This document shows positions 46,004 to 55,618 of a stretch of 64,000 nucleotides of DNA, in pieces. The DNA comes from Ferrimonas marina (lineage in GTDB: Bacteria; Pseudomonadota; Gammaproteobacteria; Enterobacterales; Shewanellaceae), in assembly GCF_900129905.1 (NCBI RefSeq), contig NZ_FQXG01000004.1:412664-476663 (forward strand). Direction: 5' to 3'. Position 1 is the stretch's first letter. Each line of letters starts with the position of its first letter. Under the pieces are notes generated by a model, which saw only the letters and a program-made list of their open reading frames with translations, did no database searches and had not been told where the DNA came from. The position numbers and the translations under genes are program-made.

Positions 46004-46585
46004 ATGATCATCGACGCCAATACCGTTGTTACCCTGCACTACCGTCTGCGCAATGCCGAGGGTGAGCTGCTCGAAGAATCCTTTGGCGCCGAGCCGATGC
46101 AGTACCTGCATGGCGCGCAAAACATGATCCCCGGGCTGGAGAAGCAGCTGACCGGCAAGCAGGTTGGTGACAGCTTCAAAGCTGACGTCGAGGCGGCGGA
46201 AGCCTATGGTGAATACGAGCAGGGCCTGGTGCAGGCAGTGCCGCTGAGCGCCTTCGAAGGGGTTGAGGATATCGTCCCGGGCATGCGCTTTATCGCCGAG
46301 ACCGATGTCGGTCCGCGCCCGGTAGTAGTCACCGAGGTGCAGGACGAGAACGTAATCGTTGACGGTAACCACCCGATGGCAGGCCAGTCCCTGCATTTCG
46401 AGGTTGAGGTGACCGAGGTGCGCGCTGCCACCGAAGAGGAGCTGGCTCATGGCCACGTTCACGCGGCCGGCGGTTGCTGTGGCGGTGGCTGCGGCAGCAA
46501 AGAGGAAGCGGACCACGAGTGCTGCGGTGGCAGCGGTGAGTGCGCCAAGGGCGACGACTGCTGCGGCGGCCACGGCCACCACTAA
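46004..46585 (+). CDS. slyD: FKBP-type peptidyl-prolyl isomerase SlyD
   Basis: A 193-residue SlyD (E. coli 196). It has the FKBP domain with IF insert, including LHGAQNMIPGLEKQLTGKQVGD and DGNHPMAGQSLHFEVEVTEVR. The tail from about residue 150 is metal-binding, with His and Cys clusters (GGCCGGGCGS, ECCGGSGEC, DDCCGGHGHH). It acts as chaperone, prolyl isomerase and nickel store for hydrogenase maturation. GGAG lies 8 nt before the ATG. Confidence 0.96.
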   Translation: MIIDANTVVTLHYRLRNAEGELLEESFGAEPMQYLHGAQNMIPGLEKQLTGKQVGDSFKADVEAAEAYGEYEQGLVQAVPLSAFEGVEDIVPGMRFIAETDVGPRPVVVTEVQDENVIVDGNHPMAGQSLHFEVEVTEVRAATEEELAHGHVHAAGGCCGGGCGSKEEADHECCGGSGECAKGDDCCGGHGHH

Positions 46586-46603
46586 GCGGCCAGCGCGCTC
46601 AAC

Positions 46604-46628
46604 AGCCCGTCTCCGGACGGGCTTTTTT
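46604..46628 (+). terminator. Terminator of slyD
   Basis: Stem AGCCCGTC / GACGGGCT with a 4-nt loop and TTTTTT, 19 nt after the stop. Confidence 0.88.
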
Positions 46629-46652
46629 GTGGCTTAACGACGAGGAAGCGGC

Positions 46653-46865
46653 ATGAACCGCAAGAAGAAGGTCAAACAAACCCTGCTGAAAAAGGCGAAG
46701 AAGGCCAATGCCAAGCTGCGCCACAGCAACAAACCCAAGTACATCAGCAAGGCCGACCGGGCCCTGCTGGAACAAACGGAAGCGAGCGAAAGTCCGAGTC
46801 AGCCCGAGGGCCCCAACGAGGTAGCTAGCAAGGTAGCCAGCGAGGAGCCCGGCGACAAAGCGTGA
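46653..46865 (+). CDS. DUF2986 family small basic protein
   Basis: A 70-residue protein, MNRKKKVKQTLLKKAKKANAKLRHSNKPKYISKADRA then an acidic, Ser/Pro-rich tail. The Lys-rich N-terminal half fits DUF2986, a short conserved protein of Shewanella, Vibrio and relatives of unknown function. The ATG is preceded by GAGGAAG. The basic half could bind nucleic acid; that is a guess from charge. Confidence 0.78.
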   Translation: MNRKKKVKQTLLKKAKKANAKLRHSNKPKYISKADRALLEQTEASESPSQPEGPNEVASKVASEEPGDKA

Positions 46866-46953
46866 TCATGATCCCAATCCGCTGGGCCGGGCGCGACATC
46901 CTGCCGAAATGACGCATCCTATGCGCCGTCGCGCTGTGAGATTGGGAGTCGCT

Positions 46954-47316
46954 ATGGAGTTGTTGTTGGGGTTTGCCGGCTTGATCGGCCTGTGGTTGCT
47001 GGGGGAGGGCTTAAGCGAGCTCCTCTCCCTGCCGATCCCAGGCTCGGTGATCGGTATGCTGCTGCTATTTATCGGCCTGGTCATTCGCGGCCGGGAGCCG
47101 CAGGCGATCACCCAGGCCAGCGACGGCTTACTGCGCTACCTCGGCCTGCTATTCGTGCCCGCCGGGGTGGGCCTGATGGTCTACATCGAACTGATCAAAG
47201 AGGCCTGGTTGCCCGCCACCGTCGCCATCCTGCTGGCCACACTGATCACCCTGCTCAGCTCCGCCGGTGCCATGACCCTGGCCAAACGCTGGGGCAAGGA
47301 CAACCACGATGCTTGA
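46954..47316 (+). CDS. CidA/LrgA family membrane protein
   Basis: A 120-residue holin-like protein with four hydrophobic helices. It shows LGFAGLIGLWLLGEGLSELLSLPIPGSVIGMLLLF and YLGLLFVPAGVGLMVYI, the CidA/LrgA signature. It pairs with LrgB downstream (8-nt overlap). In Gram-positives this pair affects autolysis and pyruvate transport; the role in this organism is unknown. GGGAG lies before the ATG at 46954; the frame upstream is less likely. Confidence 0.88.
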   Translation: MELLLGFAGLIGLWLLGEGLSELLSLPIPGSVIGMLLLFIGLVIRGREPQAITQASDGLLRYLGLLFVPAGVGLMVYIELIKEAWLPATVAILLATLITLLSSAGAMTLAKRWGKDNHDA

Positions 47317-48010
47317 AATTCTTGTCAGCCTGCCGGGCTTCGCCCTGGTAATCACCCTGCTGGCGTTCTGCCTGGGTCAGGTGGTGCAACAACGCGCCGG
47401 TAACCACCCTCTGCTCAATCCCGTCACCTTTGCCATGGTGGTGCTGATCAGCCTACTACTGCTGCTGGAGATCCCCTACGAGGACTACTTCCAGGACGCC
47501 CAGTTTATCCACTTCCTGCTGGGCCCGGCCACGGTGGCGCTGGCGGTACCGCTGTATCGACAGCTGCCGCTACTGAAGCGGCTGTGGCTACCGATCCTTT
47601 CCAGTATCGTGATTGCCGTCTCCGCCACCGCGCTGGGTGCAGCCTACCTGGGCAAGGCGCTGGGGATGCCCGAGGCGATGAGCCAGTCGATGACCATGAA
47701 GTCGGTGACCATCCCCGTCGCCATGGGGATCAGCGATAAGATCGGCATGATGACCTCGATGACCATCCTGTTTGTGATGATCACCGGCAACCTGGGCAGC
47801 ATTATCGGTAGCGGCGTGCTGCGCCGGGTCGGCGTCACCGATCCCAAGGTAGTGGGGCTGGCCCTGGGCGCCACCTCCCACGGTCAAGGCGCCGCCACCG
47901 CCTTTCAGCTGCACCCGGAAGCCGGCGCCTTTGCCGGCCTGGCAATGGCACTGACCGCAATCACCGCCTCTTTGCTGGTGCCGGCCTTCTTCGCTCTTGG
48001 GTGGTTGTAG
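47309..48010 (+). CDS. LrgB family membrane protein
   Basis: A 233-residue membrane protein, about seven helices. It has LLGPATVALAVPLYRQLPLLK, MTMKSVTIPVAMGISDKIG and GLALGATSHGQGAATAFQLHPEAGAFAGLAMAL, all typical of LrgB/CidB. It overlaps the LrgA-like gene, so the two subunits are made together. E. coli homologues are YohJ/YohK. Confidence 0.93.
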   Translation: MLEILVSLPGFALVITLLAFCLGQVVQQRAGNHPLLNPVTFAMVVLISLLLLLEIPYEDYFQDAQFIHFLLGPATVALAVPLYRQLPLLKRLWLPILSSIVIAVSATALGAAYLGKALGMPEAMSQSMTMKSVTIPVAMGISDKIGMMTSMTILFVMITGNLGSIIGSGVLRRVGVTDPKVVGLALGATSHGQGAATAFQLHPEAGAFAGLAMALTAITASLLVPAFFALGWL

Positions 48011-48103
48011 CCTTGCCAACAACACCCAAAGGGGTTTCATCCCGCTTGAATCCCCTCTGCCTCCTAGGGCAGTGAAAGTCCCAGTGGTGGCTAATCACCT
48101 ACA

Positions 48104-48133
48104 AAAAAGCAGCGCCTCAGCGCTGCTTTTTTT
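48104..48133. terminator. Bidirectional terminator
   Basis: Stem AAAAAAGCAGCGC / GCGCTGCTTTTTT with a 4-nt loop, between lrgB (+) and convergent pgpA (-). Confidence 0.92.
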
Positions 48134-48145
48134 AACCCCGGTGAA

Positions 48146-48622
48146 TTACACCAGGAAATAGGCGGCCAGTTGGATCACCCCGAGGGCGAAGATCCCCGCC
48201 AGGATGTCATCCACCATGATGCCAAAGCCACCGTGGACATGACGGTCAAGCAGCTTGATGGGCCAGGGCTTCAAGATATCGAAGAAGCGGAAGGCGACAA
48301 AGGCGGCGACGATCCAGACCCAGCCGGCGGGCAAGCAGATCATGGCGATCAGCATCCCCACCACCTCGTCCCAGACGATGGCCGGATGGTCATGCTCACC
48401 CATGTCCTCGGCGGTCTTACCGCACAGGTAGATCCCCACCAGGCTCATCACCACCAGGGTGCCGATGTAGAGCGGCAGCGACCAGTCCATCATCAGCCAG
48501 AAGAATGGCAACGCTGCCAGGGTACCAAAGGTACCCGGGGCCTTGGGGGCCAGGCCCAAACCAAAACCCAATGCCAGGAAATGCACCGGATTGCGCATCC
48601 GGATCCCGGTCAGTCGACTCAT
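48146..48622 (-). CDS. pgpA: Phosphatidylglycerophosphatase A
   Basis: A 158-residue inner membrane phosphatase. It shows GFGLGLAPKAPGTFGTLAALP, IVWDEVVGMLIAMI, FRFFDILKPWPI and VHGGFGIMVDDILAGIFA; the acidic residues in these motifs bind Mg2+. It makes phosphatidylglycerol. It overlaps thiL by 4 nt and ends the riboflavin-nusB-thiL operon. Confidence 0.96.
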   Translation of the reverse strand: MSRLTGIRMRNPVHFLALGFGLGLAPKAPGTFGTLAALPFFWLMMDWSLPLYIGTLVVMSLVGIYLCGKTAEDMGEHDHPAIVWDEVVGMLIAMICLPAGWVWIVAAFVAFRFFDILKPWPIKLLDRHVHGGFGIMVDDILAGIFALGVIQLAAYFLV

Positions 48623-49590
48623 ACTGCGTCCTTAAAATGGTTGTAGCCGGACAACGTCAGCTCCACCGGCTCGCCCTCTCGACGAAACTGGATGCCGCTG
48701 CCGTTGGTGATCTGGCCGATGCAGTGGTACGAAGTCCCCGCTTCCGACATGGCGGTGGCCAGGGCCCCCTTCTGTGCCTCGGGCACGGTAAACAGCAGCT
48801 CGTAGTCCTCGCCGCCGGCCAGGGCCAGTTGCAGCGCCTGCTCCGGCTCCACCACGCTTTTCAGCGAGGCGGAGATGGGGATCTGGTCCAGCTCCACCAC
48901 CGCGCCCACACCGGAGGCGGTAAGGATGTGGCTCAGATCCGTGGCCAGGCCGTCGGACAGGTCCAAGCAGCTGGAGGCCAGGTTGCGCAGGGCGCGCCCC
49001 GCCAGCATCTTGGGCCGGGGCCGCAGGTGCTTGTTCACCAGCGGGCGGCGCAGAGGGGATGGCAGCTGCAGCTCATCCTGCAGGCACATCAACCCGGCGG
49101 CGCTGTCACCTAAGGTGCCGGTAACGAACAGCCAGTCGCCGACCCGGGCGCCGGCTCGATAGAGGATACGACCCGCCGGCGCCTGGCCGTGCATTGTGAT
49201 GGTCAGGCTCAGCGGACCACGGGTGGTGTCACCGCCGACCAGTGCCAGCCCATAGTACTGGCAGATCTCGAACAGGCTGGCGGAAAACGCCTCCAGCCAC
49301 TCCTCATCCGCCTCAGGCAGGGTGATGGCCAGGGTCATCCAGGCGGGCTCAGCCCCCATGGCCGCCAGGTCACTCAGGTTGACCGCCACCGCCTTGTAGG
49401 CCAAGTCCCCCGGTTCGATGTCCGGTAGGAAATGCACCCCGGAGACCAAGGTATCGGTGGAGACCAGTAACTGATTGCCTTCCGGCAGCTTCAATACCGC
49501 GGCGTCGTCACCGACACCACAGATCACGTCCTTGCGCTGATTGGGGCGGGTAAAATAGCGCTTAATGATGGAAAATTCACCAGTTCCCAT
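48619..49590 (-). CDS. thiL: Thiamine-monophosphate kinase
   Basis: A 323-residue AIR synthase-like enzyme (E. coli 325) making thiamine diphosphate. It has GTGEFSIIKRYF, GVGDDAAVLKLPEGNQLLVSTDTLVSGVHF, AVNLSDLAAMGAEP, GGDTTRGPLSLTITMHG and DLSDGLATDLSHIL. The ATG at 49590 fits the family start. Confidence 0.96.
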   Translation of the reverse strand: MGTGEFSIIKRYFTRPNQRKDVICGVGDDAAVLKLPEGNQLLVSTDTLVSGVHFLPDIEPGDLAYKAVAVNLSDLAAMGAEPAWMTLAITLPEADEEWLEAFSASLFEICQYYGLALVGGDTTRGPLSLTITMHGQAPAGRILYRAGARVGDWLFVTGTLGDSAAGLMCLQDELQLPSPLRRPLVNKHLRPRPKMLAGRALRNLASSCLDLSDGLATDLSHILTASGVGAVVELDQIPISASLKSVVEPEQALQLALAGGEDYELLFTVPEAQKGALATAMSEAGTSYHCIGQITNGSGIQFRREGEPVELTLSGYNHFKDAV

Positions 49591-49641
49591 AACGTAATGC
49601 GGCCACATGTTGTGGCCGCTCTCCTTGTCTTCGCTGTCCGC

Positions 49642-50052
49642 TTAGCGGTTGATCGAGATCGCCAGCTTATCCAGTACGCCGTTAACGAACTTGTGGCTTT
49701 CCTCGGCACCAAACACCTTGGCCAGCTCAATCGCTTCGTTAATAGCAACCTTATAAGGGACATCATCCCGGTGCATCAGTTCAAACGCACCCAGGCGCAG
49801 GATCGCCAGCTCCAGTTGGTCCACCTCTTCCACCAGGCGAGCCAGGTTGGGCTTCAGCTTGGCATCCAGGGTGCTGGCCTGGGCACTCACCCCGGACAGC
49901 AGCTCACGGAAGTAGGCGACGTCTGCGCCGTCGGTGTCCTGCTCGGACAAAAATTCATGCTCGATGTCGGCGATGGCGTTGCCGCTCATCTGCCAGGAGT
50001 AGATGGCCTGCACCGCCAGTTGGCGGGCTTTACGACGCTCGGAAGGCTTCAC
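49642..50052 (-). CDS. nusB: Transcription antitermination factor NusB
   Basis: A 136-residue all-helical protein (E. coli 139). It begins [23 protein letters not shown] and holds [35 protein letters not shown]. It binds BoxA RNA with S10 in rRNA antitermination. The GTG at 50052 is chosen: GGAG lies 6 nt upstream and homologues begin at MKP; a TTG at 50064 is the alternative. It is 12 nt from ribH. Confidence 0.96.
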   Translation of the reverse strand: MKPSERRKARQLAVQAIYSWQMSGNAIADIEHEFLSEQDTDGADVAYFRELLSGVSAQASTLDAKLKPNLARLVEEVDQLELAILRLGAFELMHRDDVPYKVAINEAIELAKVFGAEESHKFVNGVLDKLAISINR

Positions 50053-50064
50053 ACAATTCTCCAA

Positions 50065-50541
50065 TCAGGCTTCGTCAGCCAGATGGTTTAGGACATTGAC
50101 CATCTCCAGCGCGCCCAGGGCAGCTTCACCGCCCTTGTTACCAGCTTTGGTACCGGCACGCTCGATGGCCTGCTCAATAGTGTCAGTGGTCAATACCCCG
50201 AAGGAGACCGGAGTATCAAACTCCAGCATCACCTGGGCCAGTCCTTTGTTACATTCACCGGCGACAAAGTCGAAATGCGGGGTGCCGCCACGGATCACTG
50301 CGCCCAGCGCAATGATGGCGTCGTACTTCCCGCTGGCTGCCACCCGGCGCGCGGCCAGGGGCAGTTCGAAGGCACCAGGTACCCGCACCACAGTGAGGTC
50401 TTCCTCGTTCACCTGGCCAAAGCGCTTAAGGGTGTCAACGGCACCCTCCAGCAGGCTGTCCACGATGAAGCTGTTAAAGCGAGATACCACCAAAGCGATC
50501 TTAGCGCCTTTGGCCTCGATGTTGCCTTCGATTACCTTCAT
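50065..50541 (-). CDS. ribH: 6,7-dimethyl-8-ribityllumazine synthase
   Basis: A 158-residue enzyme joining dihydroxybutanone phosphate and the ribitylamino-pyrimidine. It has [56 protein letters not shown] (catalytic His) and [31 protein letters not shown]. The start [11 protein letters not shown] at 50541 matches the family. It is followed by nusB. Confidence 0.97.
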   Translation of the reverse strand: MKVIEGNIEAKGAKIALVVSRFNSFIVDSLLEGAVDTLKRFGQVNEEDLTVVRVPGAFELPLAARRVAASGKYDAIIALGAVIRGGTPHFDFVAGECNKGLAQVMLEFDTPVSFGVLTTDTIEQAIERAGTKAGNKGGEAALGALEMVNVLNHLADEA

Positions 50542-50647
50542 TTCTCTATCCATTTCTTTCACATGGGCCAGCAGGGCCCAAAAAAGTTGCCGTATGATAG
50601 CACAGGGTCGCTGCAATAGGAGGGTTCAAATCCCCAGCGACTGCCCG

Positions 50648-51751
50648 TTACTGATCAATGTATTCGGTGACCTCCAGGCCGAAGCCTGAGAGGGAGTGAT
50701 AGCGTTTCTGGCTCGACAGCAGACGCATCCGCCCGACCCCCAGATCCGCCAAAATCTGTGACCCGACACCGACGGTGCGAGTCGCGCCTTCCGGCCGTTT
50801 GCTGGCCAGCTGCTCACCGGCCTGCTCGGCGGCGAAGCGCTTCAGTTGGCCCAGCAGTGATTCGGTACTGAGTTCACGACCCAGCAGAACCATTACCCCA
50901 CCCTCTTCGGCGATGCGCGCCATCGCCTTGTCCAACGGCCAGTTGGGGGTGCCGTTGAGGGTCGCTTGCAGCAGATCCCGGGTGGGATCGGTCAGGTGCA
51001 CCCGCACCAGGCAGTTGTCGCTGACCTCACCCTTCACCAGCGCCACGTGCAGCTGGTTGTCGATGGTGTCGCGGTAGGCGGTCAACTGGAACTCACCATG
51101 GCGGGTCGGCAGGGTGCACTGGGTCTCCCGCACGATGGTGGTCTCGTTGTGATTGCGGTACTCGATCAGATCGGCAATGGTGCCCATCTTGAGGTTGTGC
51201 TTGGCAGCGAACTCCTCGAGCTGAGGGCGACGGGCCATGGTGCCGTCCTCGTTGAGGATCTCGACGATAACCGCGGCGGAGCCAAAGCCCGCCAACCGGG
51301 CCAGATCCACCGAGGCTTCGGTGTGGCCGGCGCGGTTAAGCACCCCGCCATCCATCGCCCGCAACGGGAAGATGTGACCCGGCTGGACCAAGTCCTGCGG
51401 CCCGGCGCCCTTGGCCACCGCCGCCTGAATAGTGCGGGCCCGATCGCCGGCGGAGATCCCGGTGGTCACCCCCTCTGCCGCCTCGATGGAGACGGTAAAG
51501 GCGGTACCGTACTGTTCGGTATTGTTGCTGACCATCTGGTGCAGGCCCAGCCGGTCGCAGCGCTCGGCGCTCATCGGCAGGCAGATCAGGCCGCGACCGT
51601 GGGTCGCCATAAAGTTGATCGCCTCCGGGGTCACCGCCTCGGCGGCCATGATCAGGTCGCCCTCGTTCTCCCGATCCTCATCGTCCATCAGGATCACCAT
51701 CTTGCCCTGGCGAATGTCCTCGATGATCTCTTCAATGCGGTTCAGCGCCAT
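50648..51751 (-). CDS. ribBX: RibBX: DHBP synthase fused to an inactive GTP cyclohydrolase II-like domain
   Basis: A 367-residue protein. Residues 1-200 form a complete RibB (3,4-dihydroxy-2-butanone 4-phosphate synthase) with [37 protein letters not shown] and [14 protein letters not shown]. The C-terminal ~165 residues align with RibA but lack its zinc cysteines and catalytic SECLTGD/RCDCG region; here the stretch reads [19 protein letters not shown]. This RibBX form is described in Proteobacteria such as Shewanella, where the X domain has no cyclohydrolase activity, so a separate ribA is expected elsewhere. It is 14 nt after ribE in the operon. Confidence 0.92.
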   Translation of the reverse strand: MALNRIEEIIEDIRQGKMVILMDDEDRENEGDLIMAAEAVTPEAINFMATHGRGLICLPMSAERCDRLGLHQMVSNNTEQYGTAFTVSIEAAEGVTTGISAGDRARTIQAAVAKGAGPQDLVQPGHIFPLRAMDGGVLNRAGHTEASVDLARLAGFGSAAVIVEILNEDGTMARRPQLEEFAAKHNLKMGTIADLIEYRNHNETTIVRETQCTLPTRHGEFQLTAYRDTIDNQLHVALVKGEVSDNCLVRVHLTDPTRDLLQATLNGTPNWPLDKAMARIAEEGGVMVLLGRELSTESLLGQLKRFAAEQAGEQLASKRPEGATRTVGVGSQILADLGVGRMRLLSSQKRYHSLSGFGLEVTEYIDQ

Positions 51752-51765
51752 CCTGTTCAGTTCCT

Positions 51766-52416
51766 TTACTTCACAAAGCCACTGCGGGCCAGGGTTTCCA
51801 GCGTCAGGCCCGACGAAGTGTCGGCCTGAGGCTGCATCAATTTCTCCAGGTAGCGGGCCAGCAGGTCCACCTCGATATGCACCTGTTGGCCGGCCTGGGC
51901 CGCCTCCAGGGTGGTCTGTTGTGCCGTGTGCGGCACGATGGTCAGACGAAAGCGTGCACCATCCACCTCGTTGAGGGTCAGGCTGATGCCGTCGATGGTA
52001 ACCGAGCCCTTGTGGGGCAGGTAGCGACCCAGCGCCGCCGGAGCCTCCAACCAGAAATCCACGGCCCGAGCCCGGGCGGTGCGGCTCACCACGGTGGCAA
52101 CACCATCCACATGGCCGCTGACCAGGTGACCGCCCAATCGGGTGGAAGGGGTCACCGCCCGCTCCAGGTTCACCGGCTGGCCCACGGCGTAGTGGCCAAA
52201 CCGGGTCAGCGACAGGGTTTCGGCACTGACGTCGGCGATAAAGTGGTCGGCCCCCAGGGCCACCACGGTCAGACAGACACCATTGGTGGCGATGCTGTCG
52301 CCCAGCTGGACATCGTCCAGCGGCAGCGCGCCTGTGGCCACGGTGACCCGCAGATCGCCGTCGCGCCATTCCAGTTTGCGCAGTGCGCCCACTGCCTCCA
52401 CGATACCGGTAAACAT
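51766..52416 (-). CDS. ribE: Riboflavin synthase
   Basis: A 216-residue alpha-subunit type enzyme with two similar barrels. Each repeat has a G-S/T-hydrophobic core: [10 protein letters not shown]...[13 protein letters not shown] in the first, and [13 protein letters not shown]...[15 protein letters not shown] in the second. It dismutates two lumazines to riboflavin. Its product is the substrate of RibF at 22574-23515. It lies 1 nt from the ribD stop. Confidence 0.97.
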   Translation of the reverse strand: MFTGIVEAVGALRKLEWRDGDLRVTVATGALPLDDVQLGDSIATNGVCLTVVALGADHFIADVSAETLSLTRFGHYAVGQPVNLERAVTPSTRLGGHLVSGHVDGVATVVSRTARARAVDFWLEAPAALGRYLPHKGSVTIDGISLTLNEVDGARFRLTIVPHTAQQTTLEAAQAGQQVHIEVDLLARYLEKLMQPQADTSSGLTLETLARSGFVK

Positions 52417-52417
52417 C

Positions 52418-53539
52418 TTAGTTGGATCTCTCTAAAGGCTTCAGGACCCAGCGCACATCGTTGCCAATGCGGCGCAGGTCTATGACTTCAATCTCGGGCA
52501 ATTGGTTCATCTGTTCGTATTCTGGCAGCGCCAGCAGGCCGCGGGCGTGATGCCCCATCAGCTTGGGCGCCTGGTACAGTATCAGCTCTTGCCACAACCC
52601 CTGCTGAATAAAGGCACCACAAAGGTTGGGGCCGGCCTCGACCCAGACCTCGTTGATCTCGCGCTGCCCCAACTCCGCCAGCAGGGCATGAAGATCCAGC
52701 TTGTCGCCCTGCTTCGGACCCTGCCAGTTCTCAACCGATTCCGGCCAGGCCGTGGTGTAGGGGGTATGACTGGCCAGCAGCACCGGACCCGGCAGTTCCA
52801 CCAGCTTCAGCGGCGGCCGCAATCGGGCCTGACCGTCCACCACCACCCGCAGCGGCTGCAGCAGACGCTCGGCGTCGATACGGGATTGCCAATGACCCAG
52901 CTCACCATGGCGTACATTCATGCTGGGGTTGTCCGCCAGCACGGTATCGGCGCCGGTGATCAGCGCATCGCTGCGCGCCCGCCAGCGCTGCACATCCTGG
53001 CGCGCCTGGGGGCCGGTGATCCATTTCGATTCACCATTGGCCAGGGCGGTGCCACCATCCAGGCTGGCAGCCAGCTTGAGTCTGACGTAGGGCAGCCCGG
53101 TCTTCATCCGGTGAATAAAGCCCGGGTTGAGGGCTTCGGCTTCAGCCTCCATCAGCCCGGAGGCAGTGGCGATCCCAGCCTGCTCCAGCATGGCCAGGCC
53201 ACGGCCGGACACCTTGGGGTTGGGATCCACCATGGCGGCGATCACCTTGGCGACGCCGGCCTCGATCAGGGCCTGGGAGCAAGGGGGGGTGCGGCCAAAG
53301 TGACTGCAGGGTTCCAACGTGACGTAAGCGGTGGCGCCCCGAGCCTGCTCTTTGGCGGCGCGCAGGGCATGCACCTCGGCATGGGGCTCGCCGGCCTTGA
53401 GGTGGGCACCCTCGCCCACCACCACACCGTCCTTGACCAGCACGCAGCCGACCCGGGGGTTAGGTCGGGTGGTCAGCAGGCCGCGCTCCGCCAGGGCGAC
53501 GGCACGGGCCATATGACGGGCGTCTTCCGGGGTGAACAT
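52418..53539 (-). CDS. ribD: Bifunctional pyrimidine deaminase/reductase
   Basis: A 373-residue two-domain enzyme. The N-terminal zinc deaminase has GAHLKAGEPHAEVHAL, TAYVTLEPCSHFGRTPPCSQALIEAG; the C-terminal reductase has RLKLAASLDGGTALANGESKWITG and EVWVEAGPNLCGAF. It catalyses the second and third steps of riboflavin synthesis. The ATG overlaps the nrdR stop (TGATG). Confidence 0.97.
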   Translation of the reverse strand: MFTPEDARHMARAVALAERGLLTTRPNPRVGCVLVKDGVVVGEGAHLKAGEPHAEVHALRAAKEQARGATAYVTLEPCSHFGRTPPCSQALIEAGVAKVIAAMVDPNPKVSGRGLAMLEQAGIATASGLMEAEAEALNPGFIHRMKTGLPYVRLKLAASLDGGTALANGESKWITGPQARQDVQRWRARSDALITGADTVLADNPSMNVRHGELGHWQSRIDAERLLQPLRVVVDGQARLRPPLKLVELPGPVLLASHTPYTTAWPESVENWQGPKQGDKLDLHALLAELGQREINEVWVEAGPNLCGAFIQQGLWQELILYQAPKLMGHHARGLLALPEYEQMNQLPEIEVIDLRRIGNDVRWVLKPLERSN

Positions 53540-53991
53540 CAGCGCTTTTCCAGCTTGGCGATCGCTTCCCCGAACTGGGCCAGGTCATCAAAGGCGCGGT
53601 AGACCGAGGCGAAGCGGATGTAGGCCACCTTATCCAGGTGCAGCAGCTGCTCCATCACCAGGTTGCCCATCAGCTCCGAGCCCACCTCCCGCTCGCCGGT
53701 GGCACGCAGGGCGGACTTGATCTTGCTGACCGCCTGCTCCACCTGTTCGGTGCCCACCGGGCGCTTCTCCAGTGCCCGCTGCATGCCGCGACGCAGCTTC
53801 TCCTCATCGAAGGGTTGGCGAGTACCGTCAGTCTTGACGATCCGCGGCATCACCAGTTCGGCGCTCTCGAAGGTGGTGTAGCGTTCATGACAGGTCAGAC
53901 ATTCGCGACGGCGGCGCACCTGGTGGCCGTCCGCCACCAGGCGGGAATCGATCACCTTGGTGTCCGTTGCGGCACAGAAGGGACAGTGCAT
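53539..53991 (-). CDS. nrdR: Transcriptional repressor NrdR
   Basis: A 150-residue regulator of ribonucleotide reductase genes (E. coli 149). The N-terminal zinc ribbon has MHCPFC and [14 protein letters not shown]; the ATP-cone spans about residues 49-139 ([33 protein letters not shown]). It binds NrdR boxes when loaded with dATP. GGAGAG lies just before the ATG at 53991. Confidence 0.97.
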   Translation of the reverse strand: MHCPFCAATDTKVIDSRLVADGHQVRRRRECLTCHERYTTFESAELVMPRIVKTDGTRQPFDEEKLRRGMQRALEKRPVGTEQVEQAVSKIKSALRATGEREVGSELMGNLVMEQLLHLDKVAYIRFASVYRAFDDLAQFGEAIAKLEKR

Positions 53992-54068
53992 GCTCTCTCC
54001 ATTGAGACGGGGTAGGAATGGCGCCAAGAATAGCGAATTTTGCCCGCCTAGGTAAGCATCCGGTAACG

Positions 54069-54095
54069 AAAAGCCCGCCGGTGAGGCGGGCTTTT
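54069..54095 (-). terminator. Terminator between glyA and nrdR
   Basis: Stem AAAAGCCCGCC / GGCGGGCTTTT with a 5-nt loop. It lies 20 nt after the glyA stop and 78 nt before nrdR, so nrdR-rib genes probably have their own promoter. Confidence 0.88.
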
Positions 54096-54114
54096 GGCTC
54101 AAGCACTTGGACGC

Positions 54115-55371
54115 TTACTTGTACACCGGGAACTGACCGCAGAGATCGGTTACCTGGGCCTTCACCCGCTCGACCACGGACTCGTCACCGAAGTTGTCGA
54201 GAATGTCGCAGATCCAGCCGGTCAGCTCACGGGCCTGGGCCTCTCCGATGCCACGACGGGTCAGCGCCGGGGTACCGATGCGCAGACCGGAGGTGACAAA
54301 GGGGCTGCGCGGGTCATTGGGCACGGAGTTCTTGTTGACGGTGATGTTGGCACGGCCCAGGGCGGCATCGGCGTCCTTACCAGTAATGTCCTTGTCGATC
54401 AGGTCGAGCAGGAACAGGTGGTTCTGGGTGCCACCGGAGACCACCTTGTAGCCACGGTTGATGAACACGTCCGCCATCGCCTGGGCGTTGGTGACGACCT
54501 GCTTCTGGTAGTCGACAAACTCTGGCTGCAGCGCTTCCTTGAAGGCCACCGCCTTGGCAGCAATGACGTGACACAGCGGGCCACCCTGGCCACCGGGGAA
54601 TACCGCAGAGTTGAGCTTCTTGTAGATGCTCTCATCGTTGCAGGCGGACAGGATCAGGCCGCCGCGCGGACCGCCCAGGGTCTTGTGGGTGGTGGTGGTC
54701 ACCACGTGGGCGTGGGGCACCGGGTTGGGGTAGATACCGGCGGCGATCAGGCCCGCCACGTGGGCCATATCAACAAACAGGTAGGCACCCACTTCGTCGG
54801 CGATCTTGCGGAACTCGGCCCAATCGATGACGCCGGAGTAGGCGGAGAAGCCCGCGATGATCATCTTCGGCTGGTGCTCCTTGGCCAGGGCACGCACCTC
54901 GTTGTAGTCGATGGCGCCGCTGTCCGGGTTAATGCCGTACTGCACCGCGTTGTAGATCTTGCCGGAGAAGGAGACGGAGGCACCGTGGGTCAGGTGACCA
55001 CCGTGGGCCAGGCTCATGCCCAGCACGGTGTCGCCCGGCTGCAGCAGCGCCATGAACACAGCGGCATTGGCCTGGGAGCCCGAGTGGGGCTGCACGTTGG
55101 CGTAGTTGGAACCGAACAGCTCGTTGGCACGATCGATGGCCAGCTGCTCGGATTTGTCCACGTACTCACAACCGCCGTAGTAGCGCTTCTCCGGGTAGCC
55201 TTCGGCGTACTTGTTGGTCAGCTGGGAGCCTTGCGCCTCCAGTACACGGGGGCTGGTGTAGTTCTCGGAAGCGATGAGCTCGATGTGCTCTTCCTGGCGC
55301 ACGCGCTCGGCTTCCATGGCCTGCCAAAGTTCAGGGTCAAAGTCCGCGATAGTCATGTTGCGTTCGAACAT
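54115..55371 (-). CDS. glyA: Serine hydroxymethyltransferase
   Basis: A 418-residue PLP enzyme (E. coli 417) converting serine and tetrahydrofolate to glycine and 5,10-methylene-THF. It has [48 protein letters not shown] and the PLP lysine in [24 protein letters not shown] precedes the ATG. A CRP-like sequence, TGTGAGCCACCTCACG (55467-55482, one mismatch), lies 96 nt upstream. Confidence 0.98.
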   Translation of the reverse strand: MFERNMTIADFDPELWQAMEAERVRQEEHIELIASENYTSPRVLEAQGSQLTNKYAEGYPEKRYYGGCEYVDKSEQLAIDRANELFGSNYANVQPHSGSQANAAVFMALLQPGDTVLGMSLAHGGHLTHGASVSFSGKIYNAVQYGINPDSGAIDYNEVRALAKEHQPKMIIAGFSAYSGVIDWAEFRKIADEVGAYLFVDMAHVAGLIAAGIYPNPVPHAHVVTTTTHKTLGGPRGGLILSACNDESIYKKLNSAVFPGGQGGPLCHVIAAKAVAFKEALQPEFVDYQKQVVTNAQAMADVFINRGYKVVSGGTQNHLFLLDLIDKDITGKDADAALGRANITVNKNSVPNDPRSPFVTSGLRIGTPALTRRGIGEAQARELTGWICDILDNFGDESVVERVKAQVTDLCGQFPVYK

Positions 55372-55546
55372 CCGTCTCTCCTGGGCGGTTGATGCGAGTC
55401 AGTAGGGATTTGTGGTGGTGCTAATGGCGGCACAGTGTACCGGTTGAATCCCATTTCCCCAACCTTTGTGAGCCACCTCACGATAGATTACGTGATAACT
55501 CAATGGCTGGGTTGATTTGCGCAGCGCCATCCTTGGCTGCGGGCAC

Positions 55547-55575
55547 AAAAAAGCCGGGCTAAAAAGCCCGGCTTT
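55547..55575 (-). terminator. Terminator of the receptor-lipoprotein unit
   Basis: Stem AAAGCCGGGCT / AGCCCGGCTTT with a 4-nt loop and a T run on the minus strand, 44 nt after the lipoprotein stop. Confidence 0.9.
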
Positions 55576-55618
55576 GGATTGCTCTCTCATCGCCGACGGC
55601 AGTGCATCGGCAGAGGCA

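Noticed and set aside
45020-46582. 520-codon open frame on the minus strand
   Set aside because: It crosses slyD and aceK antisense. Both of those are clear genes.
51752-52369. Upstream extension of the ribBX frame
   Set aside because: It would run through ribE in another frame. The ATG at 51751 begins the conserved RibB sequence.
50541-55371. FMN riboswitch in the riboflavin cluster
   Set aside because: Gaps between the rib genes are only a few nucleotides and no RFN-like element is visible.
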